NCBI GenBank assembly: GCA_963729275.1
Contig: CAVSNH010000013.1
Span: 62,001 to 126,000 of the forward strand
Length of the DNA stretch: 64,000 nt
Direction: 5' to 3'
From: CAVSNH01 sp963729275
Lineage (GTDB): Bacteria > Actinomycetota > Acidimicrobiia > Acidimicrobiales > RAAP-2
Below, piece after piece: positions 44,258 to 53,348 of this stretch. The number at the start of each line of letters is the position of its first letter. The first letter of the stretch is position 1. The notes beneath the pieces are model-generated. The model saw only the letters and a program-made list of their open reading frames with translations, did no database searches and had not been told where the DNA came from. A program made the position numbers and the translations under genes.

Positions 44258-45361
44258 ATGGTGAGCCCCCGGCGGCCGCTGGCCTTGGTCCACGACTATC
44301 TCACCCAGCGAGGCGGGGCCGAGCGGGTGGTGCTGGCCCTGGCCGCCGCCTACCCGAGCGCTCCCGTCTTCACCTCCCTCTACGACCCCGAGGCCACCTT
44401 CCCCGACTTCGCCGACCACGACGTGCGCGCCTTGCCCCTCGACCGAGTCGCCCTCCTGCGCGCCCACCACCGCCTGGCCCTACCGCTCTTGGCCCCGGCC
44501 TTCTCCCGCCTGTCGGTCGACGCCGAGGTCGCCGTCTGCTCGTCGAGCGGCTGGGCCCACGGCGCCCGGGTGGAGGGCAGGAAGATCGTGTACTGCCACA
44601 CGCCGGCACGCTGGCTCTACCAACGGGACCGCTACCTTCGGGGCGGCGGGCCCGTAGCGGCCGCCGCCCTCGGTGCCCTCTCCCCCGTGCTCCGGCGCTG
44701 GGACCGACGAGCGGCACACAGCGCCGACCGCTACGTGGTCAACTCCCACGAGGTGCAGCGCCGCGTGTCCGACCTCTACGGGATCGACGCCGAGGTCGTC
44801 CCACCCCCGGTGGCCATCGATCCCGACGCAGCCACGGAAGGCGTCGAGGGCCTCTCCCCCGGCTTCCTCCTCTGCGTGTCGAGGCTCCTTCCCTACAAGA
44901 ACGTCGAAGCCGTCTGCGCGGCCTTTGCCCGGATGCCCGAACGGCGCCTCGTCGTCGTGGGCACAGGACCGCTGTCCGACCAGGTGGCAGCGACCGCACC
45001 GGCCAATGTCACCCTGCTCGGTCACGTCACCGATGCCACCCTGCGCTGGCTCTACCAGGCGGCGGCCGGACTCGTCGCACCGTCCTACGAGGACTTCGGC
45101 CTCACACCGGTGGAGGCGGCCGCCTTCGGCCGTCCGACGGCGGCTCTGCGGTTCGGGGGCTACCTGGACACGACGGTCGAGGAGGAGACGGGCGTGTTCT
45201 TCGACGAGCCGGAGCCGGGGGCCATCGCCGGAGCCGTGGAGCGCCTGTCCCGTGGCTCGTGGGATGAGACCGCCATCCGCGCCCATGCCCGGCGGTTCTC
45301 TCCCGAGCGCTTCCTCGAGCGCATGGGGGCGGTGGTGGCCGAGGAACGGGCGCGTCTTTGA
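44258..45361 (+). CDS. Glycosyltransferase family 4 protein
   Basis: A 367-residue GT-B glycosyltransferase: N-terminal acceptor domain starting LALVHDYLTQRGGAERVVLA, with CHTPARWLYQRDRYL, and C-terminal GT1 domain FLLCVSRLLPYKNVEAVCAA, RRLVVVGTGPL, then the nucleotide-sugar EX7E region SYEDFGLTPVEAAAFGRP. The ATG at 44258 is followed by GTG three bases later. The YDPEATFPDF and YCHTPARWLY motifs match capsule-type mannosyl/galactosyl transferases. It faces the WbaP-type gene. The 250 bp upstream show no gene. Confidence 0.92.
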   Translation: MVSPRRPLALVHDYLTQRGGAERVVLALAAAYPSAPVFTSLYDPEATFPDFADHDVRALPLDRVALLRAHHRLALPLLAPAFSRLSVDAEVAVCSSSGWAHGARVEGRKIVYCHTPARWLYQRDRYLRGGGPVAAAALGALSPVLRRWDRRAAHSADRYVVNSHEVQRRVSDLYGIDAEVVPPPVAIDPDAATEGVEGLSPGFLLCVSRLLPYKNVEAVCAAFARMPERRLVVVGTGPLSDQVAATAPANVTLLGHVTDATLRWLYQAAAGLVAPSYEDFGLTPVEAAAFGRPTAALRFGGYLDTTVEEETGVFFDEPEPGAIAGAVERLSRGSWDETAIRAHARRFSPERFLERMGAVVAEERARL

Positions 45362-45390
45362 CGCAGGAGACGCAAAGCGTGGGCTTCAGA

Positions 45391-45412
45391 CGGTCCGGAC
45401 CGACCCGGACCG
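45391..45412. terminator. Possible bidirectional hairpin between convergent genes
   Basis: CGGTCCG-gaccgacc-CGGACCG, 7-bp stem, between the GT4 stop (45361) and the sugar transferase stop (45432). No T-run on either side. Confidence 0.3.
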
Positions 45413-45431
45413 GACTCGTCAGGGGGCCGGG

Positions 45432-46946
45432 TCAGGAAGCGCCGCGGCCCCGTAGGACGGTCGCCGGCGTCTGCCAGAGGATCTGCATGTCCCACCACAG
45501 CGACCACGAGGCCACGTACAGGTAGTCGAGCCGGCAGAGCTCGAGATGCGAGAGCTCATTGCGCCCCGACACCTGCCACAGACCGGTCATCCCCGGACGG
45601 GTCTCGAACCGTTTACGGGCCCAACCCTCGATGGCCAGGGCCTCGGCCACCACGAAGGGACGAGGTCCCACGAGGGACATGTCGCCCTTCCAGACGTTGA
45701 TGAGCTGGGGGATCTCGTCGAGGCTGGTGCGTCGCAAGAAGCGACCGACCCGAGTCACCCGCGGGTCGTTGCGCACCTTGAACAGCGGGCCGTCCATCTC
45801 GTTCAGGTGCTCGAGCTCGCAACGGCGTGCCTCTGCGTCCTCGAACATGGTGCGGAACTTGAGCACGTAGAAGGGCTGCTCGTTGCGGCCCGTGCGCTGC
45901 TGGCGGAAGAACACGGGCCCGTGGCTCGTGCACTTGATGGCGGCGGCGATGACCAACATGAAGGGTGACAGGACGAGGAGGGCGGCCGACGAGGCGGCGA
46001 TGTCGAAGGCTCGCTTGACGAACCGGGCCCAGGTGGTCATGGCCGTCGGGGCGATGTCGATCATGGGCAGACCCGACAGGTCCTCCACGTGGGACCGGAA
46101 GGTGATGAGCTCGTAGTAACGGGGGACGATGGACACCCCGACGTGTCCAGCCAGGCTCTTCAACATCTCGGTCGTCCGCTCCGGGTGGGTCCGCGAGAAG
46201 CAGACCACCACCCGTGCCACCCGGAAACGCCGGCAGAGGTCGGGAAGCTCGTCGAGCTCGCCCAGCACCTCGCTGTTGCCCAGGGGGTTGTCGTCCACGA
46301 ACCCGACGAACTCCACGCCCGACTGGGCCCGGAGATGGCCGGCCACCGTCTGGGCCAGCTTGCCCGTCCCCACCACGATGACCGGGACGACGCCGACCCG
46401 GAGCCGGCCGCGGAGGCCGAAGGAGGCGACCCGGGCGAGCGGCACCGTGACCACGGCCACGGCGCAGAGGGCCACGATCTTGCCCACCGTCAGGCTCTCG
46501 AGGTGGTACTCCTTCTTCAGGACGTACGCCACCACGGCCAGGACGAAGCCACTGATCATCAGCGCGTGCAGGATGTTGCGCAGGTCGGAGAAGACGCTGA
46601 TGGTGATGCGCCGGGTGACGCCCCGGTAGAGGCGGTACACGGCGAAGGCACCGATGAACACCGGGATCATGGCCAGGTCGAAGACGTAGACGTCCTGGGC
46701 GCGGTCGGCGGCACTGGCCGGGTTGCTGGAGATGAGCGAGACGATGAGGGGCCCGAGGAAGGCAGCGAATGTCAGGCCGACGACATCGGCAAAGACCAGG
46801 CGACGGAGGGCGTGACGGCGGACCCGGGCCACGGCCACGGCGTGGTCGTCGACCAGTGGCGTAACCGGCTGTAGAAGGGCCGGCGCGCCGTCGGGCGCGA
46901 CATCAGGCGCACTGGTGTGCCGCACGTCTGGATCGAGAATCGCCAT
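45432..46946 (-). CDS. Exopolysaccharide polyprenyl glycosylphosphotransferase (WbaP/WcaJ type)
   Basis: A 504-residue initiating transferase that moves a sugar-1-phosphate onto undecaprenyl phosphate at the membrane. About four N-terminal membrane helices (DVVGLTFAAFLGPLIVSLIS and others), a cytosolic CoA-binding-like domain (VPVIVVGTGKLAQTVAGHL), a fifth membrane segment (FDIAASSAALLVLSPFMLVI), and the catalytic domain: GPVFFRQQRTGRNEQPFYVL, KFRTMFEDAE, DEIPQLINVWKGDMSLVGPR and RPGMTGLWQVSGRNEL. ATG 46946 is preferred; an in-frame start at 47033 is possible. Probably the first step of the repeat-unit synthesis made by this cluster. Confidence 0.94.
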   Translation of the reverse strand: MAILDPDVRHTSAPDVAPDGAPALLQPVTPLVDDHAVAVARVRRHALRRLVFADVVGLTFAAFLGPLIVSLISSNPASAADRAQDVYVFDLAMIPVFIGAFAVYRLYRGVTRRITISVFSDLRNILHALMISGFVLAVVAYVLKKEYHLESLTVGKIVALCAVAVVTVPLARVASFGLRGRLRVGVVPVIVVGTGKLAQTVAGHLRAQSGVEFVGFVDDNPLGNSEVLGELDELPDLCRRFRVARVVVCFSRTHPERTTEMLKSLAGHVGVSIVPRYYELITFRSHVEDLSGLPMIDIAPTAMTTWARFVKRAFDIAASSAALLVLSPFMLVIAAAIKCTSHGPVFFRQQRTGRNEQPFYVLKFRTMFEDAEARRCELEHLNEMDGPLFKVRNDPRVTRVGRFLRRTSLDEIPQLINVWKGDMSLVGPRPFVVAEALAIEGWARKRFETRPGMTGLWQVSGRNELSHLELCRLDYLYVASWSLWWDMQILWQTPATVLRGRGAS

Positions 46947-47396
46947 CCCAGCCGGCCTGCCCTTTCCTGCACCGGTTATCAAGTGGCCCTCATCGGAGAC
47001 CACCGGAGGGACCTGCGCCAACGTGCCTGCCAAGACACCTCATGGTACGTCGGAAACAGCCCGTATAACAAGGTTTAACGTCCATCGCCGCCGTCCGTGG
47101 CACGGGGAGGAAGTAGCCCGGGCCGACACCGTGGGGTGGGGTGGCCGGGTCCGAGGCGGCACGAACGGGTTCGGCTCCGCCTGCCGTCCGGGGGCCATCG
47201 GCAGCCTGACCAGGCCATCCGGCGGGAAGACGGGGCCGGCGGCCGGAGTCACCGTTGGGCGGCCGGCCTGCCACCTCAGGGCATGCTCGGGCGAGAGCCA
47301 CTGTGTGCACACTTCCCCATCGGTCACCCACTCCACCGTCTGAAGGCAGATCTAAAGGCCGCTCTAATGGCGGCGTCGAGCCACCGGGATGGCGCT
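46947..47396. other. Intergenic region upstream of the initiating transferase
   Basis: No convincing gene in 450 bases. On the minus strand TTATAC (about 47061-47066) could be a -10 element, giving a leader of about 110 nt to the transferase. A tgtgcaca palindrome lies about 47304-47311. Nothing else stands out. Confidence 0.5.
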
Positions 47397-48344
47397 TCAG
47401 GGCCACAGCACGGCCCGAACGTCGGCCGGCCAGCCGTCGGGGTCGGGGCCGTGGTGGTCGAGGAGAGCGAGGGTGATCCGATCGACGCCAAAGCCGACGC
47501 ATGAGCTGTGCGCCACCTGGCCGTCGGCCGTCTCGATGCCGAAGGGAAGGCCGAAATGGTCGAGGTGATAGTTGGAGGACGACACCGCGACCGGGCGTCC
47601 GGACGAGTTGACCGGCACCACCAGCTCCCATTTGAGCTGTTCGTCGCGCTGGTTGGCCGCCAACATGCGTCCCGGGCGCCCGAAGAACGGGTCGTTGGCC
47701 ACCTCGGCCGAGGCATCGAGGCCGAGCCGGCCCAGGACCTCGAGGCCGCGGTCGATCCAGTGGGCCTGGAAGGATCTGGCCACCTCCGGTGTGCCCACGT
47801 AGACATAGTCGTGCTGGCGGAAGGCCTGCATGCGGAAGGGGTCGGTGCTCGGCTCGTGGCGAAAGCAATAGCCGTAGACCTCGAACCGGCGGCCGCCCTC
47901 GGGGAGTGAGCCGGCGAGCGTGGGATAGAGCGGATGGCATACGGCCGGGCAGAGGACGGTGTCGGTGGTCACAAGGAACGGTGCCCGGTCCTCACCGGTC
48001 TCGGCCGCCCTCAGAAGGTCGGCGTGACCGCGTTCGTCACCACCGAACGTGTGGATCGAGCCCATCTGGTCGGGGAACGACTCGAGGTAGCCGTTGCGCT
48101 GGAAGGTCCCCCACGTCATGACCGGCGGGAAGCGCACGGTGGTGGCGTGCTCGTCGGACCCCACCCGCAGGACGAACCGGTCGATGGCCTCGGCGATGGC
48201 CTCGTAGGCCGCCGACCGGCCGTAGATGCCGTCGACCCCGGTGGCGATGAGCAAGCCGCGTTGGAGGAGCACGCCCCGAAAGTCGGCCCACGAGTCAGGG
48301 GCTACCTCGCCGCCGTCCACTGGCAGCTCGGCCTCGACCTCCAT
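47397..48344 (-). CDS. Amino acid:[carrier protein] ligase (class II aaRS-like)
   Basis: A 315-residue homologue of the catalytic core of atypical seryl-tRNA synthetase, lacking a tRNA-binding domain. Motif 2 is VYGYCFRHEPSTDPFRMQAF followed by RQHDYVYVGT; motif 3 is SSCVGFGVDRITLALLDHHG. Characterised relatives from Bradyrhizobium bind zinc through Cys-Glu-Cys, and candidate ligands are in TVLCPAVCHPLYP, RHEPS and HSSCVGFG. They activate glycine or alanine and attach it to the phosphopantetheine of a small carrier protein, not tRNA. ATG 48344 overlaps the carrier-protein stop by one base (TGATG). Amino acid specificity cannot be read here. Confidence 0.88.
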   Translation of the reverse strand: MEVEAELPVDGGEVAPDSWADFRGVLLQRGLLIATGVDGIYGRSAAYEAIAEAIDRFVLRVGSDEHATTVRFPPVMTWGTFQRNGYLESFPDQMGSIHTFGGDERGHADLLRAAETGEDRAPFLVTTDTVLCPAVCHPLYPTLAGSLPEGGRRFEVYGYCFRHEPSTDPFRMQAFRQHDYVYVGTPEVARSFQAHWIDRGLEVLGRLGLDASAEVANDPFFGRPGRMLAANQRDEQLKWELVVPVNSSGRPVAVSSSNYHLDHFGLPFGIETADGQVAHSSCVGFGVDRITLALLDHHGPDPDGWPADVRAVLWP

Positions 48345-48595
48345 CAGTCGCCCTTAGGGTCCTCGGTCATCTCGAACACCCCGGCTCGGATGGCCGAGAC
48401 CGATTCGAAGGTGGACTTCTTCAGCATGCGCTCGGGGAACTCGATCTCGAAGGCGTCCTCCAAGGCGAGCATGACGTTCACACTGGCGTGCGAGGTCATG
48501 CCTGCCCCGAATAGGTCGGTGTCATCGGTGATCGAGTCGATGTCGACGGCCAGGCGTGCGTGCTCGACCAGGATGGTACGGATCGTCTCTTCCAT
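48344..48595 (-). CDS. Aminoacyl carrier protein (ACP-like)
   Basis: An 83-residue four-helix carrier protein. DSITDDTDLFGAGMTSHASV followed by NVMLALEDAFEIEFPERML matches the carrier proteins paired with amino acid:[carrier protein] ligases; Ser 35 in GMTSHAS is the expected phosphopantetheine site, replacing the DSL of fatty-acid ACPs. A GGGAG ribosome binding site lies in the 14-bp gap after the AcpS gene, and its stop overlaps the ligase start. It should be pantetheinylated by the AcpS-like neighbour and loaded by the ligase. Confidence 0.88.
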   Translation of the reverse strand: MEETIRTILVEHARLAVDIDSITDDTDLFGAGMTSHASVNVMLALEDAFEIEFPERMLKKSTFESVSAIRAGVFEMTEDPKGD

Positions 48596-48609
48596 CGATG
48601 GGCTCCCAG

Positions 48610-49053
48610 TCACCGGTTGCGTGTCGTCCGGGCGCATACGACGGCCGCCGCCATCGGGCCCTCGTGAGTGAGACTGACAGCCAGTTCGGCGAGGCCCTGC
48701 TCTTCGGCCAGCCGGGCGGCGGCGCCGGAGAGGACCATCTCGCACCAGCCGACTTCGTGTCGCCGCACCTCCATCGAACGCCATTGGGGGCGGGCGTCGG
48801 AGGGACGCAGGACCTTGAGGGTGGCCTCCTTGGCTGCGAAGCGAGCGGCCAGTGAGTCCACCGCGTAGCCCGTCGGGTCGTGGGCGTTGCGGCACGAGTC
48901 GACCTCGTGGTCGGTGAAGACCCTGCGCACGAACCGCTCTCCGAAGCGCTCGAGCGATCGGCGGGTGGCGGCGACTTCCGTCAGGTCGATGCCCACCCGA
49001 ACCGCTCCCTCCATGGCCCATCCTCGTTCGTCGACCGGGGCCGTCACCATCAT
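48610..49053 (-). CDS. Holo-ACP synthase (phosphopantetheinyl transferase)
   Basis: A 147-residue AcpS-type enzyme: VRVGIDLTEVAATRRSLERF at the N-terminus with the magnesium-binding Asp, RRVFTDHEVDSCRN, and SLAARFAAKEATLKVL with the WxxKEA-like signature, ending VSLTHEGPMAAAVVCA. It transfers phosphopantetheine from CoA to a carrier protein Ser. ATG 49053 overlaps the glycosyltransferase stop (ATGA); an internal ATG at 49014 matches the usual shorter N-terminus. Its placement directly before the carrier protein suggests it is dedicated to it. Confidence 0.9.
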   Translation of the reverse strand: MMVTAPVDERGWAMEGAVRVGIDLTEVAATRRSLERFGERFVRRVFTDHEVDSCRNAHDPTGYAVDSLAARFAAKEATLKVLRPSDARPQWRSMEVRRHEVGWCEMVLSGAAARLAEEQGLAELAVSLTHEGPMAAAVVCARTTRNR

Positions 49054-50279
49054 CCGATGCTCTCCTCCTCGACGGCGGCCATGATGGCATGGGCCGGCGG
49101 TGCCGATGGGTGGAGCGCCGGGACGACCGTTTCGTAGACCTGGCGGTAGCGCTCGGTGACGGCCGGCCACGAGAAGTCACGCACTCGGTCGTGGCCGGCC
49201 GCGGCCAGCCGCCCGCGCCAATCTGCGTCGGCCGCCAGCCGGCGCAGGGCCGAGCTGAGGGCGGCCACATCGGTGGGGTCGACGAGCACGCCGTCCTGGC
49301 CGTCGTGCACGAACTCTCCGGCCCCACCGCTACTCGAGGCGATGACGGCCACGTCGCCCCGCCAGGCCTCGAGGATGACGATGCCGAAAGGCTCGAGGCG
49401 GCTCGGCATCACAAAGATGCGGGCGCCGGCCATGGCCTCGGCGACCTCCTGACGGCTGAGCCGGCCGAGCAGGTGCACGCGGCCGGCCAGGCCGAGGGCG
49501 GCGACCTGCTGTCCGAGCTCGCCGGTGGCAGGCCCACTGCCGGCGATGACGACGTCGAAGTCGCGTTCCGCTTCGGGGATGAGGGCGTAAGCATCGATCA
49601 AGAGGTCGAACCCCTTCTTGCGCACCAGTCGGCCGAGGGCGAAGACATAAGGCCGGTCCTCCGGCACTGGGGCCGGGCCACCACCGGGTCGGTGGGCTTC
49701 GCCCTCGTCTGTGTCCACGCCGTTCGGGATGACCAGGCCCCGTCCGGGCGCCAGGCCAAAGCGCGCTTCAGCGTCGGTCAAGGCGAACGCCGAGCAGGCG
49801 GTCACCGCCGCCGCCCGGCGCAGGCCTTGGCGGAGCGAGGTCCGGAGGATCCGGGAGTGCTCGAAGATGTCGGCGTCGTCCATGAGCGTCTCCCCCTGCA
49901 GAGTGACGACGAGGGGGATACCGGTGCGACGCGAGAGCCATGTGGCGTAGGTCCCGTTGGGGCCGAAGCACTGGACGTGGAGGACGTCGGGCCGGAAGGC
50001 GGCGACCGCTCGCCGCAGGCCGTCGAGCGTCCGACGCCCGACGGTGGCCGTCCGGGCGACGGCCGGCCAATTGGTGGCGGGGAGCGGCATGGGCAATCGG
50101 CGCACGACCAGCCCATCGAGAATCTCGGCCGTCTCGGGGTCGCCGTCGACCGGGGTACCGGTCCACACCTCGACCTCCTCGCCGGCGTCGACCAGGTTGA
50201 GGGCGAGGTGACGGGTGAGCTCTTCCACGCCGCCCAGCGAGGGCGGGTACGAGCTCGGGACAAGCGCGATCTTGGTCAT
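49050..50279 (-). CDS. Glycosyltransferase family 4 protein, coupled to the carrier-protein genes
   Basis: A 409-residue GT-B enzyme: ALVPSSYPPSLGGVEELTRH with the N-terminal GGVE loop, DVLHVQCFGPNGTYATWLSR, PLVVTLQGETLMDD, then the GT1 domain YVFALGRLVRKKGFDLLIDA, FDVVIAGSGPATGELGQQV, and the EX7E region SRLEPFGIVILEAWRGDV. It transfers a sugar from a nucleotide donor during surface-glycan synthesis. Its stop overlaps the AcpS start (ATGA), so the glycosyltransferase and the aminoacyl-carrier genes form one translational unit. Confidence 0.92.
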   Translation of the reverse strand: MTKIALVPSSYPPSLGGVEELTRHLALNLVDAGEEVEVWTGTPVDGDPETAEILDGLVVRRLPMPLPATNWPAVARTATVGRRTLDGLRRAVAAFRPDVLHVQCFGPNGTYATWLSRRTGIPLVVTLQGETLMDDADIFEHSRILRTSLRQGLRRAAAVTACSAFALTDAEARFGLAPGRGLVIPNGVDTDEGEAHRPGGGPAPVPEDRPYVFALGRLVRKKGFDLLIDAYALIPEAERDFDVVIAGSGPATGELGQQVAALGLAGRVHLLGRLSRQEVAEAMAGARIFVMPSRLEPFGIVILEAWRGDVAVIASSSGGAGEFVHDGQDGVLVDPTDVAALSSALRRLAADADWRGRLAAAGHDRVRDFSWPAVTERYRQVYETVVPALHPSAPPAHAIMAAVEEESIG

Positions 50280-50414
50280 TGCCGTCGGCGCCGAGGGGCG
50301 GGGACGAGGGTAGCCGTCGACGTGGACGCCGCGGCCGCGCCTGGCGTTGGCGGGGCGAGCGTGCGACGTGGTGACGGGCAGAGTCTCATGGTCGGTCGCT
50401 CAGTGGTCGGCCGG

Positions 50415-51572
50415 TCAGGGGATGCTCGGGTTCAACCAGGGCTCGATGGCGGCCAGCGTTGCACCCGTCGGCTCGGCCGCCAGGTCACTCCAGTCGCCCA
50501 CGCCAGGAGACCAGTAGTTCGAGAAGGCGGCCGCGTACCAGCCCGACAGGTAACCCTGCTCGGCGCAGTCGCAGTCCGGCGCCCAGCTGGCCGGGTGGAT
50601 GCCCAGGATGTTCTCGATCTGGGTCTCGCCACCCTGGGGCTCGACGGCGGCGGCGTCGACCTCGTGGCCGATCTCGAAGGCGGTGATGCCGGCCAGGCGG
50701 TCGACCGTCTCACCCGGGTAGACGTAGAGGACGGAGGTGCCTCCGGCCTGCCCCCAGGTGAAGGTGGTGTTGCCGTAGAAGCCGGGCGACGGGGCATCCG
50801 AGATGGGCTCGAACTGGATCGAGTAGCCGGGGATGCGTTGCCACGGGTAGCGCACCAGGGCCAGAGCTTGGGCACCGAGCTGTTGCGGCGTCGGGTCGGC
50901 GACCGGCGGGACGGTGGCCGGTGGCGCGGTCGGCGGTGGTGCCGGGACGGCGGCCGGCGTCGTGGGGGCGCTGGTCGGCGCCGGCGCCGGCGTCGGGGCG
51001 GCGGCAACGGCAGGGCTGGCCGGCGGGGTGGGCGCCGGATGCGGCGTCGTGGCCACCGGGTGGTCGGCGGGGTGAAGTCCTGGTGGGTCGGCCAGCAGCG
51101 GGACGAGCAACGAGGCGCTCAGGCCGGGACGGGTGCTCGTGGCCGTCGACCCACGCCGCGAGCTGGCCGATGACCGCCCGATCAGGCCGATGCCCTGGGC
51201 CGCGGCGAGGACGACCCCGATCACCATGGCTACTAGCAGCAGTTCGAGGCTGAGCACGGCCCGTCGTTGGGTGAAGGTGACTCGCCGGGCCCGCGCCCAG
51301 CGACCACTCCGGCGGCGGTCGGGCCCGACGTAGCCGTCGCTGAGCACCAGCCGGGGGGCCTCGAGGTCGGCGATGAGCTCGGGAGGGAGCGGCTCGAGCT
51401 CGGGGGCGCCGACTCCGGAGTCCGGCCACGAGGAGGGCGGCGCTGGGCTGACCGGGGCCGTGACCTGGGACAGGACCGCAACGGCGAGTGCGTCAGCCGT
51501 TTGACCGTCGAGTTGGTCAGGGGCCGGCCCAGACACGACCTGCGGCGGTACGGTGTCGCCCCTCAAAGCCAT
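50415..51572 (-). CDS. Single-pass membrane protein with Pro/Ala-rich linker and zincin-like C-terminal domain
   Basis: A 385-residue protein. A cytoplasmic N-terminus of about 110 residues is followed by one membrane helix (LSLELLLVAMVIGVVLAAAQ), a long Pro/Ala/Thr-rich linker (about residues 165-225) and an external domain of about 150 residues with IPGYSIQFEPISDAPSPGFY, ITAFEIGHEVDAAAVE and CDCAEQGYLSGWYAAAFSNY. The FEIGHEVD segment resembles a zinc-peptidase HExxH helix with the first His replaced by Phe, so catalysis is doubtful. No family name is certain. Probably a cell-wall spanning protein of the glycan cluster. Confidence 0.7.
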   Translation of the reverse strand: MALRGDTVPPQVVSGPAPDQLDGQTADALAVAVLSQVTAPVSPAPPSSWPDSGVGAPELEPLPPELIADLEAPRLVLSDGYVGPDRRRSGRWARARRVTFTQRRAVLSLELLLVAMVIGVVLAAAQGIGLIGRSSASSRRGSTATSTRPGLSASLLVPLLADPPGLHPADHPVATTPHPAPTPPASPAVAAAPTPAPAPTSAPTTPAAVPAPPPTAPPATVPPVADPTPQQLGAQALALVRYPWQRIPGYSIQFEPISDAPSPGFYGNTTFTWGQAGGTSVLYVYPGETVDRLAGITAFEIGHEVDAAAVEPQGGETQIENILGIHPASWAPDCDCAEQGYLSGWYAAAFSNYWSPGVGDWSDLAAEPTGATLAAIEPWLNPSIP

Positions 51573-52295
51573 GGCTTCAAATCGGCAGCTTCAGCCTGGA
51601 TCTGAAGCCGTCAACCAGTCAGCCGGCCACCTCGGCGGCGATGCGGACGGTCCCCCCGAGTCCGGCCCTCGGGAGCCCGTCGAAGGACCGGTGCCGATGC
51701 CGTCAACCCTCTCGGAGACGGTGTCGCGGCCGGAGTGAACGAGGTCTCTGCCCCGCTCCGACGACGGCGATGGGGACGGAGGGAGCGTTCGGGACGGCCC
51801 GGCCGGCCGCCGTGCGTGTGTGAGCGATCTGCTCGCTCCAGCCTTCGGGCATCACCGGATGCCGCACGAACGCGGGTCGAGCCGATGCCCGCCGCCGAGA
51901 GGCGAGGACCGGCACCCCGAGCGGCCGCCGTCCCTTCGACCGGCGGCACCAGGAGGAGAAGGGGAGCGGAGGCGGCGGCCAGGACGAGGACCCAGCCCAC
52001 CGACCGCCAGACGACGGGTCGCGCCGGGCTGCCCTCGGGACCGGTGCGCACCGCCGGTCGACCGAGCCCGAGCGGGCGGCGATTCAACCGGCGTGCGGAC
52101 CGCCGACCACGACGGGAAGAGAAGGGACCGCTGGCGCGGAATCGGGGGGCGAACGAGGCGTCCACACCCGCCCCATCGGCACATCCCCTCTCCGCCTGTA
52201 TCCGAAACCGGGCCGCCCGAGGCGGGAGCGGCCTGCGTCAACAGCGGGGGCCGTCCCGATCCCCGTCCCGTCCCTGTTCCGTCCCTGATCGACGT
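51573..52295. other. Poorly resolved region, possible broken membrane protein gene
   Basis: A minus-strand frame at 51611-52165 (184 codons) contains one convincing hydrophobic stretch, RSVGWVLVLAAASAPLLLLV, after a very Arg-rich N-terminus; the rest is low-complexity Arg/Gly/Pro. It could be a small membrane protein broken by an indel or a chance frame in GC-rich DNA. No other gene is supported here. Confidence 0.3.
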
Positions 52296-53348
52296 TCAGA
52301 CGGGCGCACCCACCGAGCGGTAGACGTCGGCCGTGCCCTCGGCCGTGCGGGCCCAGCTCAGCGTGGCCACGGCCTCGGAGCCACGATGGGCGAGCTCGGA
52401 GCGCCGCGCCGGGTCGGCCACCAGGTCACGCAGGATGCGGACCAGATCGTCGACATCACCAGGCCGGAACGTGGCGGCGCCGTCGCCCACCACCTCGGCC
52501 ACGGCCGGCACCGGCGTCGTCACCACCGCCGCGCCACAGGCCATGGCCTCGATGGGCGGGAGCCCGAACCCCTCATAGCGCGAGGCGTATCCGACGACGG
52601 TGGCCGCCCCGTAGAGAGCGGGCAGATCGTCCTCGGGAACGTGACCGATCGCCACCGCTCCGTCCGGGGGGGCGTGGCCCCAGAGCGGGTGTCCGGTGAG
52701 CACGAGTGGGAGGTCGACCACCCGGCAGGCGGCGGCCAGGGTGGACAGGTCCTTGCGGGGCTCGATGTTGCCCACGTGGAGGCAGAACTGTTCGGGCAAG
52801 TCGTAGCGGGTGCGGACCGAGGCCACCTCGGCAGCCGATGCCGGGGTCATGGCCGTTCCGGGTGCCGAATGGACGACGGTGGCCACCCGACCGAAGAGGG
52901 CGCCGACCCGCTCGGCGGTGAAGGCGGACACGGCCAGCACCGCGTCGGCCCGCCGGATGGAGCCGGCGACGAGGAGGCGCTCCCCCGCCGCCCGGCGGCG
53001 CGGGAATCCCTCGGGGACGTCGAAGACGGCCAGGTCGTGCACGGTGGCCACCGTGGCCCCACCCGGGCGGAGGGGAAGGTCGACGTCGAGCCCGTGCACA
53101 AGGTCGGCCGGGCCGAAACCGGCCAGGCCGCGCAGCGCCCGCCGCAGTCCGCGACTCTCCGGCCGCAGCAGGGGCTCGACGGCGTCGGGCAGCAAGCGGG
53201 TCGCATCCGGATGCACGGCGGCGGTGAGCGTGGCGTCGATCGTCCCCACCATGGCCGCCAGCAACTCTCGGATGTACGTGCTGACACCACCACCGGCCGT
53301 CGCCAGCGGAAGAGCGTTGTAGACGACTCGGGGACGTCGATCGCTCAC
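52296..53348 (-). CDS. Glycosyltransferase family 4 protein
   Basis: A 350-residue GT-B enzyme of the mannosyltransferase type: VVYNALPLATAGGGVSTYIR, VATVHDLAVFDVPEGFPRRR, FCLHVGNIEPRKDLSTLAAA, and the EX7E region SRYEGFGLPPIEAMACGAAV, ending SWARTAEGTADVYRSV. GTG 53348 overlaps the stop of the upstream polymerase gene (GTGA). The pairing suggests it adds a sugar to the repeat unit that the polymerase joins. Confidence 0.93.
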   Translation of the reverse strand: MSDRRPRVVYNALPLATAGGGVSTYIRELLAAMVGTIDATLTAAVHPDATRLLPDAVEPLLRPESRGLRRALRGLAGFGPADLVHGLDVDLPLRPGGATVATVHDLAVFDVPEGFPRRRAAGERLLVAGSIRRADAVLAVSAFTAERVGALFGRVATVVHSAPGTAMTPASAAEVASVRTRYDLPEQFCLHVGNIEPRKDLSTLAAACRVVDLPLVLTGHPLWGHAPPDGAVAIGHVPEDDLPALYGAATVVGYASRYEGFGLPPIEAMACGAAVVTTPVPAVAEVVGDGAATFRPGDVDDLVRILRDLVADPARRSELAHRGSEAVATLSWARTAEGTADVYRSVGAPV

